Below, in pieces: positions 36,628 through 44,470 of a stretch of 64,000 nt of DNA. The notes below the pieces were generated by a model. That model worked only from the letters and a program-made list of their open reading frames with translations, did not search any database and had not been told where the DNA came from. Source of the stretch: Hydrogenophaga sp. (GTDB taxonomy: Bacteria; Pseudomonadota; Gammaproteobacteria; Burkholderiales; Burkholderiaceae_C). A program made the position numbers and the translations under genes. Location of the stretch: contig NZ_JAHVAB010000043.1 in the NCBI RefSeq assembly GCF_019264445.1, positions 57,727 through 121,726 on the forward strand, given 5' to 3'. Every line of letters starts with the position of its first letter. The stretch's first letter is position 1.

Positions 36628-37479
36628 TCAATGGGACGGCGACGCGGGGGATCTTTTGATTTGCGCCACGGGTGCATGCCCGTGGTTGAGCGGGCCATGG
36701 CCAGCGCCGGTGTACACGTCGGCGCCCATGGCAATGGCTTGCAGGATGTAGCTGCGCGCCAGCGCCACGGCGCGCTCCAGCGGCTCGCCGAGCGCGAGGT
36801 GCGCGGCAATGGCCGACGACAGCGTGCAGCCGGTGCCGTGCGTGTTGCGGCTGGTGATGCGCGGCGAGGCCAGGCGCTGCACCGGCCCGGGGCCGCTGAC
36901 CAGCAGGTCGGCCACCTCGTCGCCCGGCAGGTGCCCGCCCTTGAGCAGCACGGCCGGGGCGCCCATGGCGAGCAGGTCGCGTGCGGCCGCCTCCAGCTCA
37001 CCGGCGGCGGTGATGGGCCGGCCCAGCAGCAGCGCCGCCTCGTCCAGGTTGGGCGTGACCACCGTGGCCAGCGGAAACAGCTCGTCGACCAGCACCTGCA
37101 CGGTGTCGGGGGCGATGAGCCGGTCGCCACTGGTGGCCACCATCACCGGGTCCAGCACCACCTGCTTCACGCCGTAGTGCTTCAGCGCCCAGGCCACCGT
37201 GCGCACGATGTCGGGCGCGTGCAGCATGCCGATCTTGACCGCGTCCACACCGATGTCGTCGAGCACCGCGCTCAGCTGGGCCTTGAGCATGTCGGGCGGC
37301 ACGCCATGAATGGCGCTCACGCCCAGCGTGTTCTGTGCCGTGAGCGCGGTGATGGCCGTCATGCCGTAGCAGCCCAGGGCCGCAAAGGTCTTGAGGTCGG
37401 CCTGAATGCCGGCGCCACCGCCGCTGTCGGAGCCGGCGATGGACAGGACACGGGTGTAGCGTTGCGGTTGTTTTGTCAT
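36628..37479 (-). CDS. thiD: Hydroxymethylpyrimidine/phosphomethylpyrimidine kinase
   Basis: A 283-residue ribokinase-fold enzyme that phosphorylates HMP and HMP-P to HMP-PP for thiamine synthesis. Motifs include VLSIAGSDSGGGAGIQADLK at the N-terminus, GYKQVVLDPVMVATSGD-like DPVMVATSGDRL, and the catalytic anion hole THGTGCTLSSAIAAHLA. It runs opposite to the flanking thiamine genes. Its ATG at 37479 is 32 bp from the thiO ATG on the other strand, so the two may share a divergent promoter. It is not under the riboswitch. Confidence 0.95.
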   Translation of the reverse strand: MTKQPQRYTRVLSIAGSDSGGGAGIQADLKTFAALGCYGMTAITALTAQNTLGVSAIHGVPPDMLKAQLSAVLDDIGVDAVKIGMLHAPDIVRTVAWALKHYGVKQVVLDPVMVATSGDRLIAPDTVQVLVDELFPLATVVTPNLDEAALLLGRPITAAGELEAAARDLLAMGAPAVLLKGGHLPGDEVADLLVSGPGPVQRLASPRITSRNTHGTGCTLSSAIAAHLALGEPLERAVALARSYILQAIAMGADVYTGAGHGPLNHGHAPVAQIKRSPASPSH

Positions 37480-37511
37480 GGCCCACATTGTTGCAGTGCC
37501 GGAGGGCCTAC

Positions 37512-38582
37512 ATGCTGAAACCTGATGCCACCGTCCTGGGTGCCGGCCTGATGGGCCGCTTGCTGGCCTGCGCGCTGGCGCAGCGCGGGCACCGTGTGGA
37601 GGTGATCGATGCCGGCGGCCCCGAGGCCGCGCACGCGGCGGCGCGTGTGGCCGCCGCCATGCTCGCGCCGCTGGCGGAGTCGGCCGTGACCGAGCTCAAC
37701 GTGGTGCGCATGGGCCAGCACGCGCTGGCGCGCTGGCCGCAGCTGCTGGCCACGCTGGAGCGCCCGGTGTTTTTCCAGCAACTTGGCACGCTGGTGCTGT
37801 GGCACCGGCAGGACGCGGCCGAGGCCGAACGCTTTGCAGGCCAGCTCGCGCGCACCAGCGCTGCCCTGCCCTCGCTGCCGCAGGCGCAGCGCATGAACGG
37901 CGAGGCCCTCACGGCGCTGGAGCCTTCGCTGGCCGGGCGCTTCGCGCAGGGCCTGTACCTGCCCGACGAAGGCCAGCTCGACAACCGCGAGCTGCTCGCC
38001 GCGCTGGCGCACCAGATGCAGGTGCTGGGCGTGACGGTGCGCTGGCACACCGCCCGCACGCCCGACGAGGTGGACCCGGGCCCCGATGCCTGGTTGTTCG
38101 ATTGCCGCGGCCTGGGCGGGCAACCGCAATGGGACGCGCTGCGCGGTGTGCGCGGCGAAGTGGCGCGCGTGCTGGCGCCAGGCGTGAGCCTCTCGCGCCC
38201 CACGCGGCTGGTGCACCCGCGCTACCCGCTCTACATCGCCCCCAAGCCCGAGGGCGTATTCGTCATCGGCGCGACCGAGATCGAGTCCGACGACCTCTCG
38301 CCAGCCAGCGTGCGCTCCACGCTGGAGCTGCTGAGCGCGGCCTACACCGTGCACCCGGGCTTTGGTGAGGCGCGCATCATCGAAATGGGCGTGCAGCTGC
38401 GCCCCACCCTGCCCGACAACCTGCCCGCGCTGCGCCTGAGCGCGCCGCGCAGAATGGCGATCAACGGCCTGTACCGCCACGGCTTCCTCATCGCGCCCGC
38501 CGTGCTCGATGCCGCGCTGGAGCTGGTGGAGCAGGGCCACTCTCCGCTGGCCGAGTCCCTCGGCCTGGCGGTCATCCGCTGA
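37512..38582 (+). CDS. thiO: Glycine oxidase-like FAD protein ThiO
   Basis: A 356-residue DAO-family flavoprotein that oxidises glycine to the dehydroglycine used in thiazole formation. The FAD motif is VLGAGLMGRLLACALAQRG. Further ThiO-like segments are AAARVAAAMLAPLAE, RGVRGEVARVLAPG-type, and the C-terminal INGLYRHGFLIAPAVLDAAL. It starts a tight thiO-thiS-thiG-thiE run, which assigns the function better than sequence alone. Confidence 0.92.
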   Translation: MLKPDATVLGAGLMGRLLACALAQRGHRVEVIDAGGPEAAHAAARVAAAMLAPLAESAVTELNVVRMGQHALARWPQLLATLERPVFFQQLGTLVLWHRQDAAEAERFAGQLARTSAALPSLPQAQRMNGEALTALEPSLAGRFAQGLYLPDEGQLDNRELLAALAHQMQVLGVTVRWHTARTPDEVDPGPDAWLFDCRGLGGQPQWDALRGVRGEVARVLAPGVSLSRPTRLVHPRYPLYIAPKPEGVFVIGATEIESDDLSPASVRSTLELLSAAYTVHPGFGEARIIEMGVQLRPTLPDNLPALRLSAPRRMAINGLYRHGFLIAPAVLDAALELVEQGHSPLAESLGLAVIR

Positions 38583-38598
38583 CAGAATGGAACACCGC

Positions 38599-38796
38599 AT
38601 GCAAGTGCTGATCAACCAGGAACCCCGCGAACTCCCCGAGGGCGCCACGCTCGCCGATGCCTTGCGCATCTGGGAGCCACCGGCGGTGTTTGCCGCCGCC
38701 GTCAACCTGCAGTTCGTGCCCCGCACCGCCTACGCCCAACGCACGCTGAGCGAGGGCGACCGCATTGAAATCATTGCCCCCATCACCGGCGGCTGA
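38599..38796 (+). CDS. thiS: Sulfur carrier protein ThiS
   Basis: A 65-residue ubiquitin-like protein ending IIAPITGG. The terminal Gly-Gly is adenylated and thiocarboxylated to donate sulfur to ThiG. Its start could be ATG 38599 (MQVLINQEP) or ATG 38587, four codons upstream; neither has a strong ribosome site. I chose 38599 because it gives the normal family length. It lies 16 bp after thiO. Confidence 0.92.
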   Translation: MQVLINQEPRELPEGATLADALRIWEPPAVFAAAVNLQFVPRTAYAQRTLSEGDRIEIIAPITGG

Positions 38797-38803
38797 GGAC
38801 CCC

Positions 38804-39613
38804 ATGACCACCCCGCACCACCCCGACGACGCGCTCGTGCTTTACGGCGAGACCTTCGCCAGCCGCCTGCTGCTCGGCACCTCGCGCTACCCCTCGCCCG
38901 CCACGCTGGAAGCCGCGGTCAAGCGCGCGCAACCCGGCATGCTCACCGCTTCGCTGCGGCGCCAGGGCGCGGCGCAGCCCGAAGCAGGCGCGGCCTTCTG
39001 GAAGCTGCTGCAAGAGCTCGCCGTGCCCGTGCTGCCCAACACCGCCGGCTGCCACACCGCACAAGAAGTGATCACCACCGCGCAGATGGCGCGCGAGGTG
39101 TTCAACACACCTTGGATCAAGCTCGAACTCATCGGCGACGACTACAGCCTGCAGCCCGACACGCTCAACCTGGTGGACTGCGCGCGCGAGCTCATCAACG
39201 ACGGTTTCAAGGTGCTGCCCTATTGCACCGAAGACCTGGTGCTCTGCCAGCGCCTGGTGGACGTGGGCTGCCAGGCCGTGATGCCCTGGGCCGCGCCCAT
39301 CGGCACCGGCCAGGGCCCCGTGAACCCCTACGCCATGCGCCTGCTGCGCGAGCGCCTGAGCGTGCCCCTGATCGTCGACGCCGGCCTGGGCCTGCCCTCG
39401 CACGCCTGCACCGTGATGGAGTGGGGCTTTGACGGCGTGCTGCTCAACACCGCCGTGGCGCTGGCCCAGTCGCCGGTGGACATGGCCGGCGCCTTCGCCG
39501 ACGCGGTGCGCGCCGGGCGCGCCGCCTTCCGCTCGGGTGCCATGCAGCCGCAGGCCAGCGCCCAGCCCAGCACGCCCGTCCTGGGCACGCCTTTCTGGCA
39601 CCACGAATCATGA
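38804..39613 (+). CDS. thiG: Thiazole synthase
   Basis: A 269-residue TIM-barrel enzyme that builds the thiazole phosphate from deoxyxylulose phosphate, dehydroglycine and ThiS thiocarboxylate. The Schiff-base lysine is in TPWIKLELIGDDYSLQPD. NTAGCHTAQEV, MPWAAPIGTGQGP and IVDAGLGLPSHA are classical ThiG segments. GAGG lies before the ATG. Its last codons overlap the thiE start by four bases. Confidence 0.96.
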   Translation: MTTPHHPDDALVLYGETFASRLLLGTSRYPSPATLEAAVKRAQPGMLTASLRRQGAAQPEAGAAFWKLLQELAVPVLPNTAGCHTAQEVITTAQMAREVFNTPWIKLELIGDDYSLQPDTLNLVDCARELINDGFKVLPYCTEDLVLCQRLVDVGCQAVMPWAAPIGTGQGPVNPYAMRLLRERLSVPLIVDAGLGLPSHACTVMEWGFDGVLLNTAVALAQSPVDMAGAFADAVRAGRAAFRSGAMQPQASAQPSTPVLGTPFWHHES

Positions 39614-40533
39614 GCACCACCCTCACCTCCGTCGAAGCCATGGCGCAAGCCATCGTGGCCGCGCACCGCCACACGCTGGCCCTGCCCCTGGCGCCCGGCG
39701 CCGTGGCGCCCGCCCCCGCGTCCGATGACCCGGTGTTCGTCGCCGCGCTGCAGGCTGCGCATGCGCTCGGCTTCATCGACGCCGACGCGCTGTGCGTGGC
39801 GCGCGCGTGGGCCCACCGCGCGCGGCGCACCGGCCAGCTCGACGCTGCGCACTGGCCCGACGAGCCCGCCGACTTCGGCATCGCGCCGCACCCGCGCGAA
39901 CACGCATTTGCCCCCTGTCCCGAGATCGGGCTCTACGCCGTGATGCCCGATGCCGACTGGACCATCCGCATGGCGCGCGCGGGCGTGCCCACGGTGCAGC
40001 TGCGCTTCAAATCGGGCGACGCCCAGGCCATTCGCGCCGAGGTGCGTGCCACGGTGGCCGGCGTGCAGGGCACCGGAGCGCGCCTGTTCATCAACGACCA
40101 CTGGCAGGAAGCCATCGACGCCGGAGCCTACGGCGTGCACCTGGGCCAGGAAGACCTGCAGGCCATGACGCCCGAAGGCCTCAGCGCCATTCGCCAGGCC
40201 GGGCTGCGGCTGGGCCTGAGCACGCACGGCTACGCCGAGATGCTGCTGGCCGACGCGCACCACCCCAGCTACATCGCCATGGGCGCGGTGTTTCCCACCA
40301 CGCTCAAGCAGATGGCCACCGCACCGCAAGGCACGGGCCGCCTGCGCGCCTACGCCGCGCTGCTGCGCGACACGACACACATGGCCATCGGCGGTATCGA
40401 CCTGCACAACCTGCCCGAGGTGTTGAACGCCGGCGTGCGCTCGGTGGGCGTGGTGCGTGCGCTGATGGCCGAGCCCGACCTGGACGCCGCCGTGGCACGG
40501 TGGACGGCGGCGCTGCAGCCCGGCACGCACTGA
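39610..40533 (+). CDS. thiE: Thiamine-phosphate synthase with N-terminal extension
   Basis: A 307-residue protein whose C-terminal 200 residues are a ThiE barrel: GLYAVMPDADW, VPTVQLRFKSGD, ARLFINDHWQEAIDAGAYG, VHLGQEDLQ, LGLSTHGYAEML, YIAMGAVFPTTLKQM and MAIGGIDLHNLPEV. It joins HMP-PP with thiazole phosphate. The first roughly 105 residues are an Ala-rich extension of unknown role that is absent from ordinary 210-220-residue ThiE. The ATGA overlap with thiG fixes the start and argues the extension is translated. Confidence 0.92.
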   Translation: MSTTLTSVEAMAQAIVAAHRHTLALPLAPGAVAPAPASDDPVFVAALQAAHALGFIDADALCVARAWAHRARRTGQLDAAHWPDEPADFGIAPHPREHAFAPCPEIGLYAVMPDADWTIRMARAGVPTVQLRFKSGDAQAIRAEVRATVAGVQGTGARLFINDHWQEAIDAGAYGVHLGQEDLQAMTPEGLSAIRQAGLRLGLSTHGYAEMLLADAHHPSYIAMGAVFPTTLKQMATAPQGTGRLRAYAALLRDTTHMAIGGIDLHNLPEVLNAGVRSVGVVRALMAEPDLDAAVARWTAALQPGTH

Positions 40534-40642
40534 ACCCGGCCGGCGCCGCGCTGTGAGCGGCAGCGAACAGACCGACCGGGTGGCACCGTGCACAGTGAAA
40601 GGCCGCGCCCTCGCGCGCCATTCACTTCGCACAGGAGCTCCC

Positions 40643-41224
40643 ATGAAACACACCGGTTCGACCTTCCCCCCGATGTCCCGCCTCGCCTTGGTCGCCGGGG
40701 CGGCGCTGCTCGCCCTCACCGGCTGCGGCACGCCCCGACCGCCGGCCAACCAGTACCCTTCGCCGACCGTGTACCAGGCCCCCAACCAGCCCGCCCCGCG
40801 CGACTACCGACGCCGCGACTCGGAGACGCTGTACGAGGTGCCGGTGAGCTCGGTGCGCGCGGTGGTCGGCCCGCAAGGCGGCCAGCGCTGCTGGATGGAG
40901 CGCGAGCAGGTGGAGTCGCGGCGCAACGTGCCGGGCGCCATCGTCGGCGGCGTCATTGGCGGCATCCTGGGCCACCAGATCGGCGGCGGCACCGGGCGCG
41001 ACATTGCCACCGTGGGCGGCGCGGTGGCCGGCGCAGCGGTGGGCTCCAACGTGGGCCGCAACAACCAGACGCAAGACGTGCAGCGCTGCACCACCGACAC
41101 CAGCAACGCGCCCGAGTACTGGGACGTGAGCTACACCTTCCGCGGCGTGGTGCACCACGTGCAGATGTCCGCGCCGCCGGGCCGCACGATCCTCGTCAAC
41201 GGCAACGGCGAGCCGCGCATCTGA
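40643..41224 (+). CDS. Glycine-zipper (17 kDa-antigen-like) lipoprotein
   Basis: A 193-residue lipoprotein: the signal ends in a LTGC lipobox. A Pro-rich segment is followed by a C-rich motif (QRCWMEREQVES), then a glycine zipper at about residues 96-140 (GAIVGGVIGGILGHQIGGGT, ATVGGAVAGAAVGSNVG), and a C-terminal beta-like tail with QRCTTDT and YWDVSYTFRG. The pattern fits the glycine-zipper 2TM family of outer-membrane proteins. ACAGGAG precedes the ATG. Function unknown. Confidence 0.85.
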   Translation: MKHTGSTFPPMSRLALVAGAALLALTGCGTPRPPANQYPSPTVYQAPNQPAPRDYRRRDSETLYEVPVSSVRAVVGPQGGQRCWMEREQVESRRNVPGAIVGGVIGGILGHQIGGGTGRDIATVGGAVAGAAVGSNVGRNNQTQDVQRCTTDTSNAPEYWDVSYTFRGVVHHVQMSAPPGRTILVNGNGEPRI

Positions 41225-41234
41225 CCCACGCCGG

Positions 41235-41762
41235 CTAGCAGCCGAGCGCCACGTAACGGTCGGTGCGTGCGGCCTGGCGCACCGCCGCCAGGCCGTGGTG
41301 CATGGCCAGCGCGGGGCAAGCGCCTCCCAGCCATTCGTTGGGCGTGACAAACCAGAGCGCCAGCTCGACATCGTCCAGCACGCCCTGCAGCTCGGCCAGC
41401 AAAGGCCGCATGCCGGGGTGCACCGCAGCGCGCGGCAGATCAAACTGAAACAGCGGCAGCATACGGCCCCACGGGCTGTCGATCGACACCACCGATTGCG
41501 ACACGATCCAGCGCGCCACCAGCGAGAGGGGCTGCGGCACGCGCATCAGCGCGTCGTCGTGGCCTTGCTGGCGCAGCAGATCGGCCAGCTCGTCGCCGCT
41601 GACCAGGCCACCGGTGTCGGCAAACGCACGGGCGGTCGACAGCCATTGCAGGCGCGAGATCGCGTCCGTGGGCGGCGCGTCGTCGGGCTCGCGTTCGAGC
41701 GCCACAGTGTCCTCGAACCAGCGCGAGGCCGTGGTGGCCAGTCTCGATCGTCTATCGGGCAT
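41235..41762 (-). CDS. DUF2384 (MbcA/ParS/Xre-like) domain protein
   Basis: A 175-residue soluble protein. Its C-terminal part (LALWFVTPNEWLGGACPALA followed by AAVRQAARTDRY) matches the DUF2384 antitoxin-toxin-binding fold (W-x-x-x-P-N-x-x-L-G-G-x-x-P). The middle segment LPLFQFDLPR also fits that family. Such proteins are usually the Xre-type antitoxin of RES-domain toxins, but no RES gene is adjacent and no clear N-terminal HTH is seen. It may be an orphan or housekeeping variant. Confidence 0.65.
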   Translation of the reverse strand: MPDRRSRLATTASRWFEDTVALEREPDDAPPTDAISRLQWLSTARAFADTGGLVSGDELADLLRQQGHDDALMRVPQPLSLVARWIVSQSVVSIDSPWGRMLPLFQFDLPRAAVHPGMRPLLAELQGVLDDVELALWFVTPNEWLGGACPALAMHHGLAAVRQAARTDRYVALGC

Positions 41763-41897
41763 GCGCAATCTCCAGAGAACCCGACTTGCACACACGGGCG
41801 CAAGACAAAGTCCGGAGGTTGACGCAGGGCACGGCCCGGGTCTGTGCGCTGGCAGACATTCGGCGCGCGGACATCGCACTTCGCGTCCAATACGGGC

Positions 41898-42128
41898 ATG
41901 AACACCACACCCACCCCCGACGCCGCCACCGAGCAGCGCCTCACCGACCTGGAAATCAAGGCCAGCTACGCCGAAGACCTGCTCGACACCCTGAACCAGC
42001 TGGTGGCCCGGCAGCAGGAACAGATCGACCTGCTGCTGCGCGAAGTGAGCCGCCTGCGCCAGCGCGGTGAGCCCGAAGGCGCACCGGCCGTGCGCAATTT
42101 GCGCGACGAGCTGCCGCCGCACTACTGA
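41898..42128 (+). CDS. slyX: SlyX family protein
   Basis: A 76-residue coiled-coil protein (TEQRLTDLEIKASYAEDLLD, QQEQIDLLLREVSRLRQR) ending RDELPPHY, the usual SlyX C-terminus. Function remains unknown in the family. The ATG at 41898 gives normal length. It converges with the flavin reductase gene. Confidence 0.92.
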   Translation: MNTTPTPDAATEQRLTDLEIKASYAEDLLDTLNQLVARQQEQIDLLLREVSRLRQRGEPEGAPAVRNLRDELPPHY

Positions 42129-42162
42129 AGAGGCTCCCGCGGCCCACGCCGTGCCCAGGTGC

Positions 42163-42750
42163 CTAGCCCACCTGCAGCGAAGCCCCCGTCACATAAAACT
42201 GCCCACCCGCCACGTAGTGCAGCGTGCGCAGCGTGTCGGGTGCTCCGTCAAAGTGCCAGCGCCCTTCGCGGAACACACGGTCATCGGCCCAGGCGGCCTG
42301 CACCTCGCCAATGAACAGGTCGTAGGCGGCCTGGTTGTGGGGTTCGGGCACGAGGCGGCACACCAGCCAGGCCACGCAGCCGTCCACCAGCGGCAGCGTG
42401 TGGCCCGGCGCGGTGAAGGTCGTTACGGCATGGCGCGCCAGCTTGTCGGGCACGGTGGCGGCGCTGTCGGTGCCCACGCCCACCGTGAGGGCGGCCAGCG
42501 CGGCGCAGGGTACGCACAAGGCAAACGCACCACTGCCTTCCACCAGCGCGCGGGTGCGCGTGGCCTTGTCGATGACCACCGTGACTTTGGGCGGTGAGAA
42601 GTCCAGCGCGCAGGCCCAGGCGGCCGACATCACATTGACCTCGCCCGCGTGGGCAGACGACACCAGCACGGTGGGGCCGTGGTTGATGAGGCGGTAGGCC
42701 TTGTCGAGTGGAACGGGCTGGAAGTGGGCGGGTGGCGGCGTGTGGCTCAT
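42163..42750 (-). CDS. Flavin reductase-like FMN-binding protein
   Basis: A 195-residue split-barrel protein of the flavin reductase-like family (DUF447-independent): start ...PVPLDKAYRLINHGPTVLVSS, central NVMSAAWACALDFSPPKVTVVIDK, and LYDLFIGEVQAAWAD-like YDLFIGEVQAAWADDRVF. The pattern matches proteins annotated as flavin reductases that bind FMN and use NAD(P)H. Partner monooxygenase genes are not nearby. Confidence 0.8.
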   Translation of the reverse strand: MSHTPPPAHFQPVPLDKAYRLINHGPTVLVSSAHAGEVNVMSAAWACALDFSPPKVTVVIDKATRTRALVEGSGAFALCVPCAALAALTVGVGTDSAATVPDKLARHAVTTFTAPGHTLPLVDGCVAWLVCRLVPEPHNQAAYDLFIGEVQAAWADDRVFREGRWHFDGAPDTLRTLHYVAGGQFYVTGASLQVG

Positions 42751-42787
42751 GCGCGCCATTGTGCCGGCCCATGCCTTTGCGCACGCG

Positions 42788-43174
42788 CTACTGCCTCGCC
42801 AGCTTGAGCGCCCTGCCGTTGTCAAAGCTGCCTTCGAGCGTCTTGTCGTCCACCGACTTCAAGGTGGCCTTGCGGTCGCGGCAGCCGGGAATGGCTTTCG
42901 CGTCGAGCGTCAGGCTCAGGCCTTTGACGGGATCGCCCTCGATGGCGATAGGAAAGGGGCGACCCACACAGGCGTCCCGGCGGTCGCGGTCACCGCGGGG
43001 GTAGGTGGTCCAGGTGCCGATGCCCCCTTTGAGCTCCACCAGTGCCTCACGCCCCTCGCTGCCCTCGGTGGCAAAGGTGACGCGCCAGCTGCCGTCCAGC
43101 GGCGTCTGGGACCAGGCCGAGGCAGCGGCCACCCAGGCCACAGCGGCAAAAGCAATCCGTTGGATCGGGTGCAT
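42788..43174 (-). CDS. Small exported protein of unknown function
   Basis: I do not recognise this 128-residue protein. It has a signal peptide (IQRIAFAAVAWVAAASAWS) and a beta-rich mature part: PLDGSWRVTFATEGSEGREA, then GIGTWTTYPRG, a Cys-containing DACVGRPFPIAIEG, CRDRKATLKSVDDKTLEGSF and a short tail. The D-G-S-W-R and E-G-S-F ends resemble lipocalin-like or DUF2147-like surface proteins, but that is weak. Two cysteines could form a disulfide. Confidence 0.7.
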   Translation of the reverse strand: MHPIQRIAFAAVAWVAAASAWSQTPLDGSWRVTFATEGSEGREALVELKGGIGTWTTYPRGDRDRRDACVGRPFPIAIEGDPVKGLSLTLDAKAIPGCRDRKATLKSVDDKTLEGSFDNGRALKLARQ

Positions 43175-43211
43175 GGCGGCTCCTGATGAATGAGGAGCCG
43201 CCATTCTCCGC

Positions 43212-43949
43212 TCAGGCCAACCACTGCGCCAGCGTGATCGACCCGATGCGGGCACTCGGCCCCGGAATGAGCTCGCGTCCTTCGAGAGGTGTGCCGAAGT
43301 AGGTGGCCTTCGGGTCGCAGACCACCTCGCGCCGGTCGTTGCGGGCCAGCAGCACACGGCGCACCAGTTCGTGCAGGGGGGCGGCCTCGGGGCCGCCCAC
43401 TTCGCACACGCCACCGATCGGCGCTTGCGTGGCCACGTCGGCCAACGCAGCGGCCACATCGGCCGAGGCGATGGGCTGCAGCGGTGCCGGCGGCAAGCGC
43501 ACAGTCTGACCTTCGGTAGCCACGTGCGCGATGGACAGAAGGAACTCGTGGAACTGCGTGGCGCGCACGATGGTGTACGGCACGGGTCCCGCGGCAATGA
43601 GGGCCTCTTGTGCCACCTTCGCGCGAAAGTAGCCACTGGCGGGCACCCGCTCGGAGCCCACAACGGACAGCGCGACGAAGTGCGCTGCGCCGGCCCGCTC
43701 GCAAGCAGCCAGCAGGTGACGCGTGGAAGCGCAGAAGAACTGCATCACCGCCTCGTCTTCAAACGAAGGCGAGTTGGTGACGTCCACCACCACCTGCGCG
43801 CCGGCCAGTGCTGCGTCCAGGCCCTCGCCCGTGACGGCATTCACCCCGGTGGAGGGCGACGCTGCAGTGACCGCATGCCCGGCAGCGCGCAGGCGGATGG
43901 CGAGCTGTTGGCCAATGAGGCCGCTGCCGCCCATCACGACGATGTTCAT
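43212..43949 (-). CDS. NmrA/SDR-like NAD(P)-binding protein of the ECF41 module
   Basis: A 245-residue atypical short-chain dehydrogenase: NIVVMGGSGLIGQQLAIRL nucleotide motif, then VVDVTNSPSFEDEAVMQFF and HFVALSVVGSERVPASGYFR, with PYTIVRATQFHEF. This is the NmrA/NAD-epimerase-like type found beside ECF41 sigma factors. Its start overlaps the stop of the carboxymuconolactone-decarboxylase-like gene by four bases, so both follow the ECF41-type promoter at 44444-44470. Substrate unknown. Confidence 0.85.
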   Translation of the reverse strand: MNIVVMGGSGLIGQQLAIRLRAAGHAVTAASPSTGVNAVTGEGLDAALAGAQVVVDVTNSPSFEDEAVMQFFCASTRHLLAACERAGAAHFVALSVVGSERVPASGYFRAKVAQEALIAAGPVPYTIVRATQFHEFLLSIAHVATEGQTVRLPPAPLQPIASADVAAALADVATQAPIGGVCEVGGPEAAPLHELVRRVLLARNDRREVVCDPKATYFGTPLEGRELIPGPSARIGSITLAQWLA

Positions 43950-44404
43950 GCGATCTCCTTCTCTGCCACGGGCGCGTTCAGACCCACGCACATGCGGTTC
44001 CAGGCACTGATCTGCGCCACCACCCAGCACAGTTCGACGATTTCCTGGTCGCTGAACTGGCCTTGCAGCTGCTCGAAGTCGGCGTCGCGGTGGCCGTGGT
44101 GTTCCACAAGCCTGGTGAGACTCTCGGCCCAGTTCAGGGCGGCACGTTCGCGTGCACTGTAGAGCCCGGCTTCGCGCCAGGTGCACAGGCTGTTGATGCG
44201 CTGCCAGCGTTCGCCGTGCTTGCGCAGGTCGCGCACATGCATGTCGACGCAGAAGGCACAGCCGTTGAGCTGTGAGACGCGCGTTTTCACCAGCTCCATG
44301 AGGATGGGGCCGAGCGAAGAAGCGGCGGTGGTGGCACCGACCGCGGCCATGGCCTGGTAGGCCTTGGGTGCGATGTCGGTCCAGGGGAGTCGGGGTGCGT
44401 TCAT
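43946..44404 (-). CDS. Carboxymuconolactone decarboxylase/AhpD-like protein
   Basis: A 152-residue AhpD-fold protein with the redox C-x-x-C motif NGCAFCVDMHVRDLRKHG and the downstream helices ALNWAESLTRLVEHHGH and IVELCWVVAQISAWNRM. Such proteins are typical direct targets of ECF41 sigma factors. They probably act as peroxidase or disulfide reductases. It is the first gene after the sigma gene and has a consensus ECF41 promoter 40 bp upstream. Confidence 0.92.
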   Translation of the reverse strand: MNAPRLPWTDIAPKAYQAMAAVGATTAASSLGPILMELVKTRVSQLNGCAFCVDMHVRDLRKHGERWQRINSLCTWREAGLYSARERAALNWAESLTRLVEHHGHRDADFEQLQGQFSDQEIVELCWVVAQISAWNRMCVGLNAPVAEKEIA

Positions 44405-44443
44405 GGGTCGTCTTTCAGGGTGGTTGGGATACACACCCAGCAA

Positions 44444-44470
44444 GACGGTCACACCCCCGGGTTTGTGACA
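44444..44470 (-). promoter_or_regulatory. ECF41-type promoter before the AhpD-like gene
   Basis: On the minus strand: TGTCACA (44464-44470), a 16-bp spacer, and CGTC (44444-44447). This is identical in boxes and spacing to the copy at 45363-45389. It overlaps the 3' end of the sigma gene. Confidence 0.85.
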
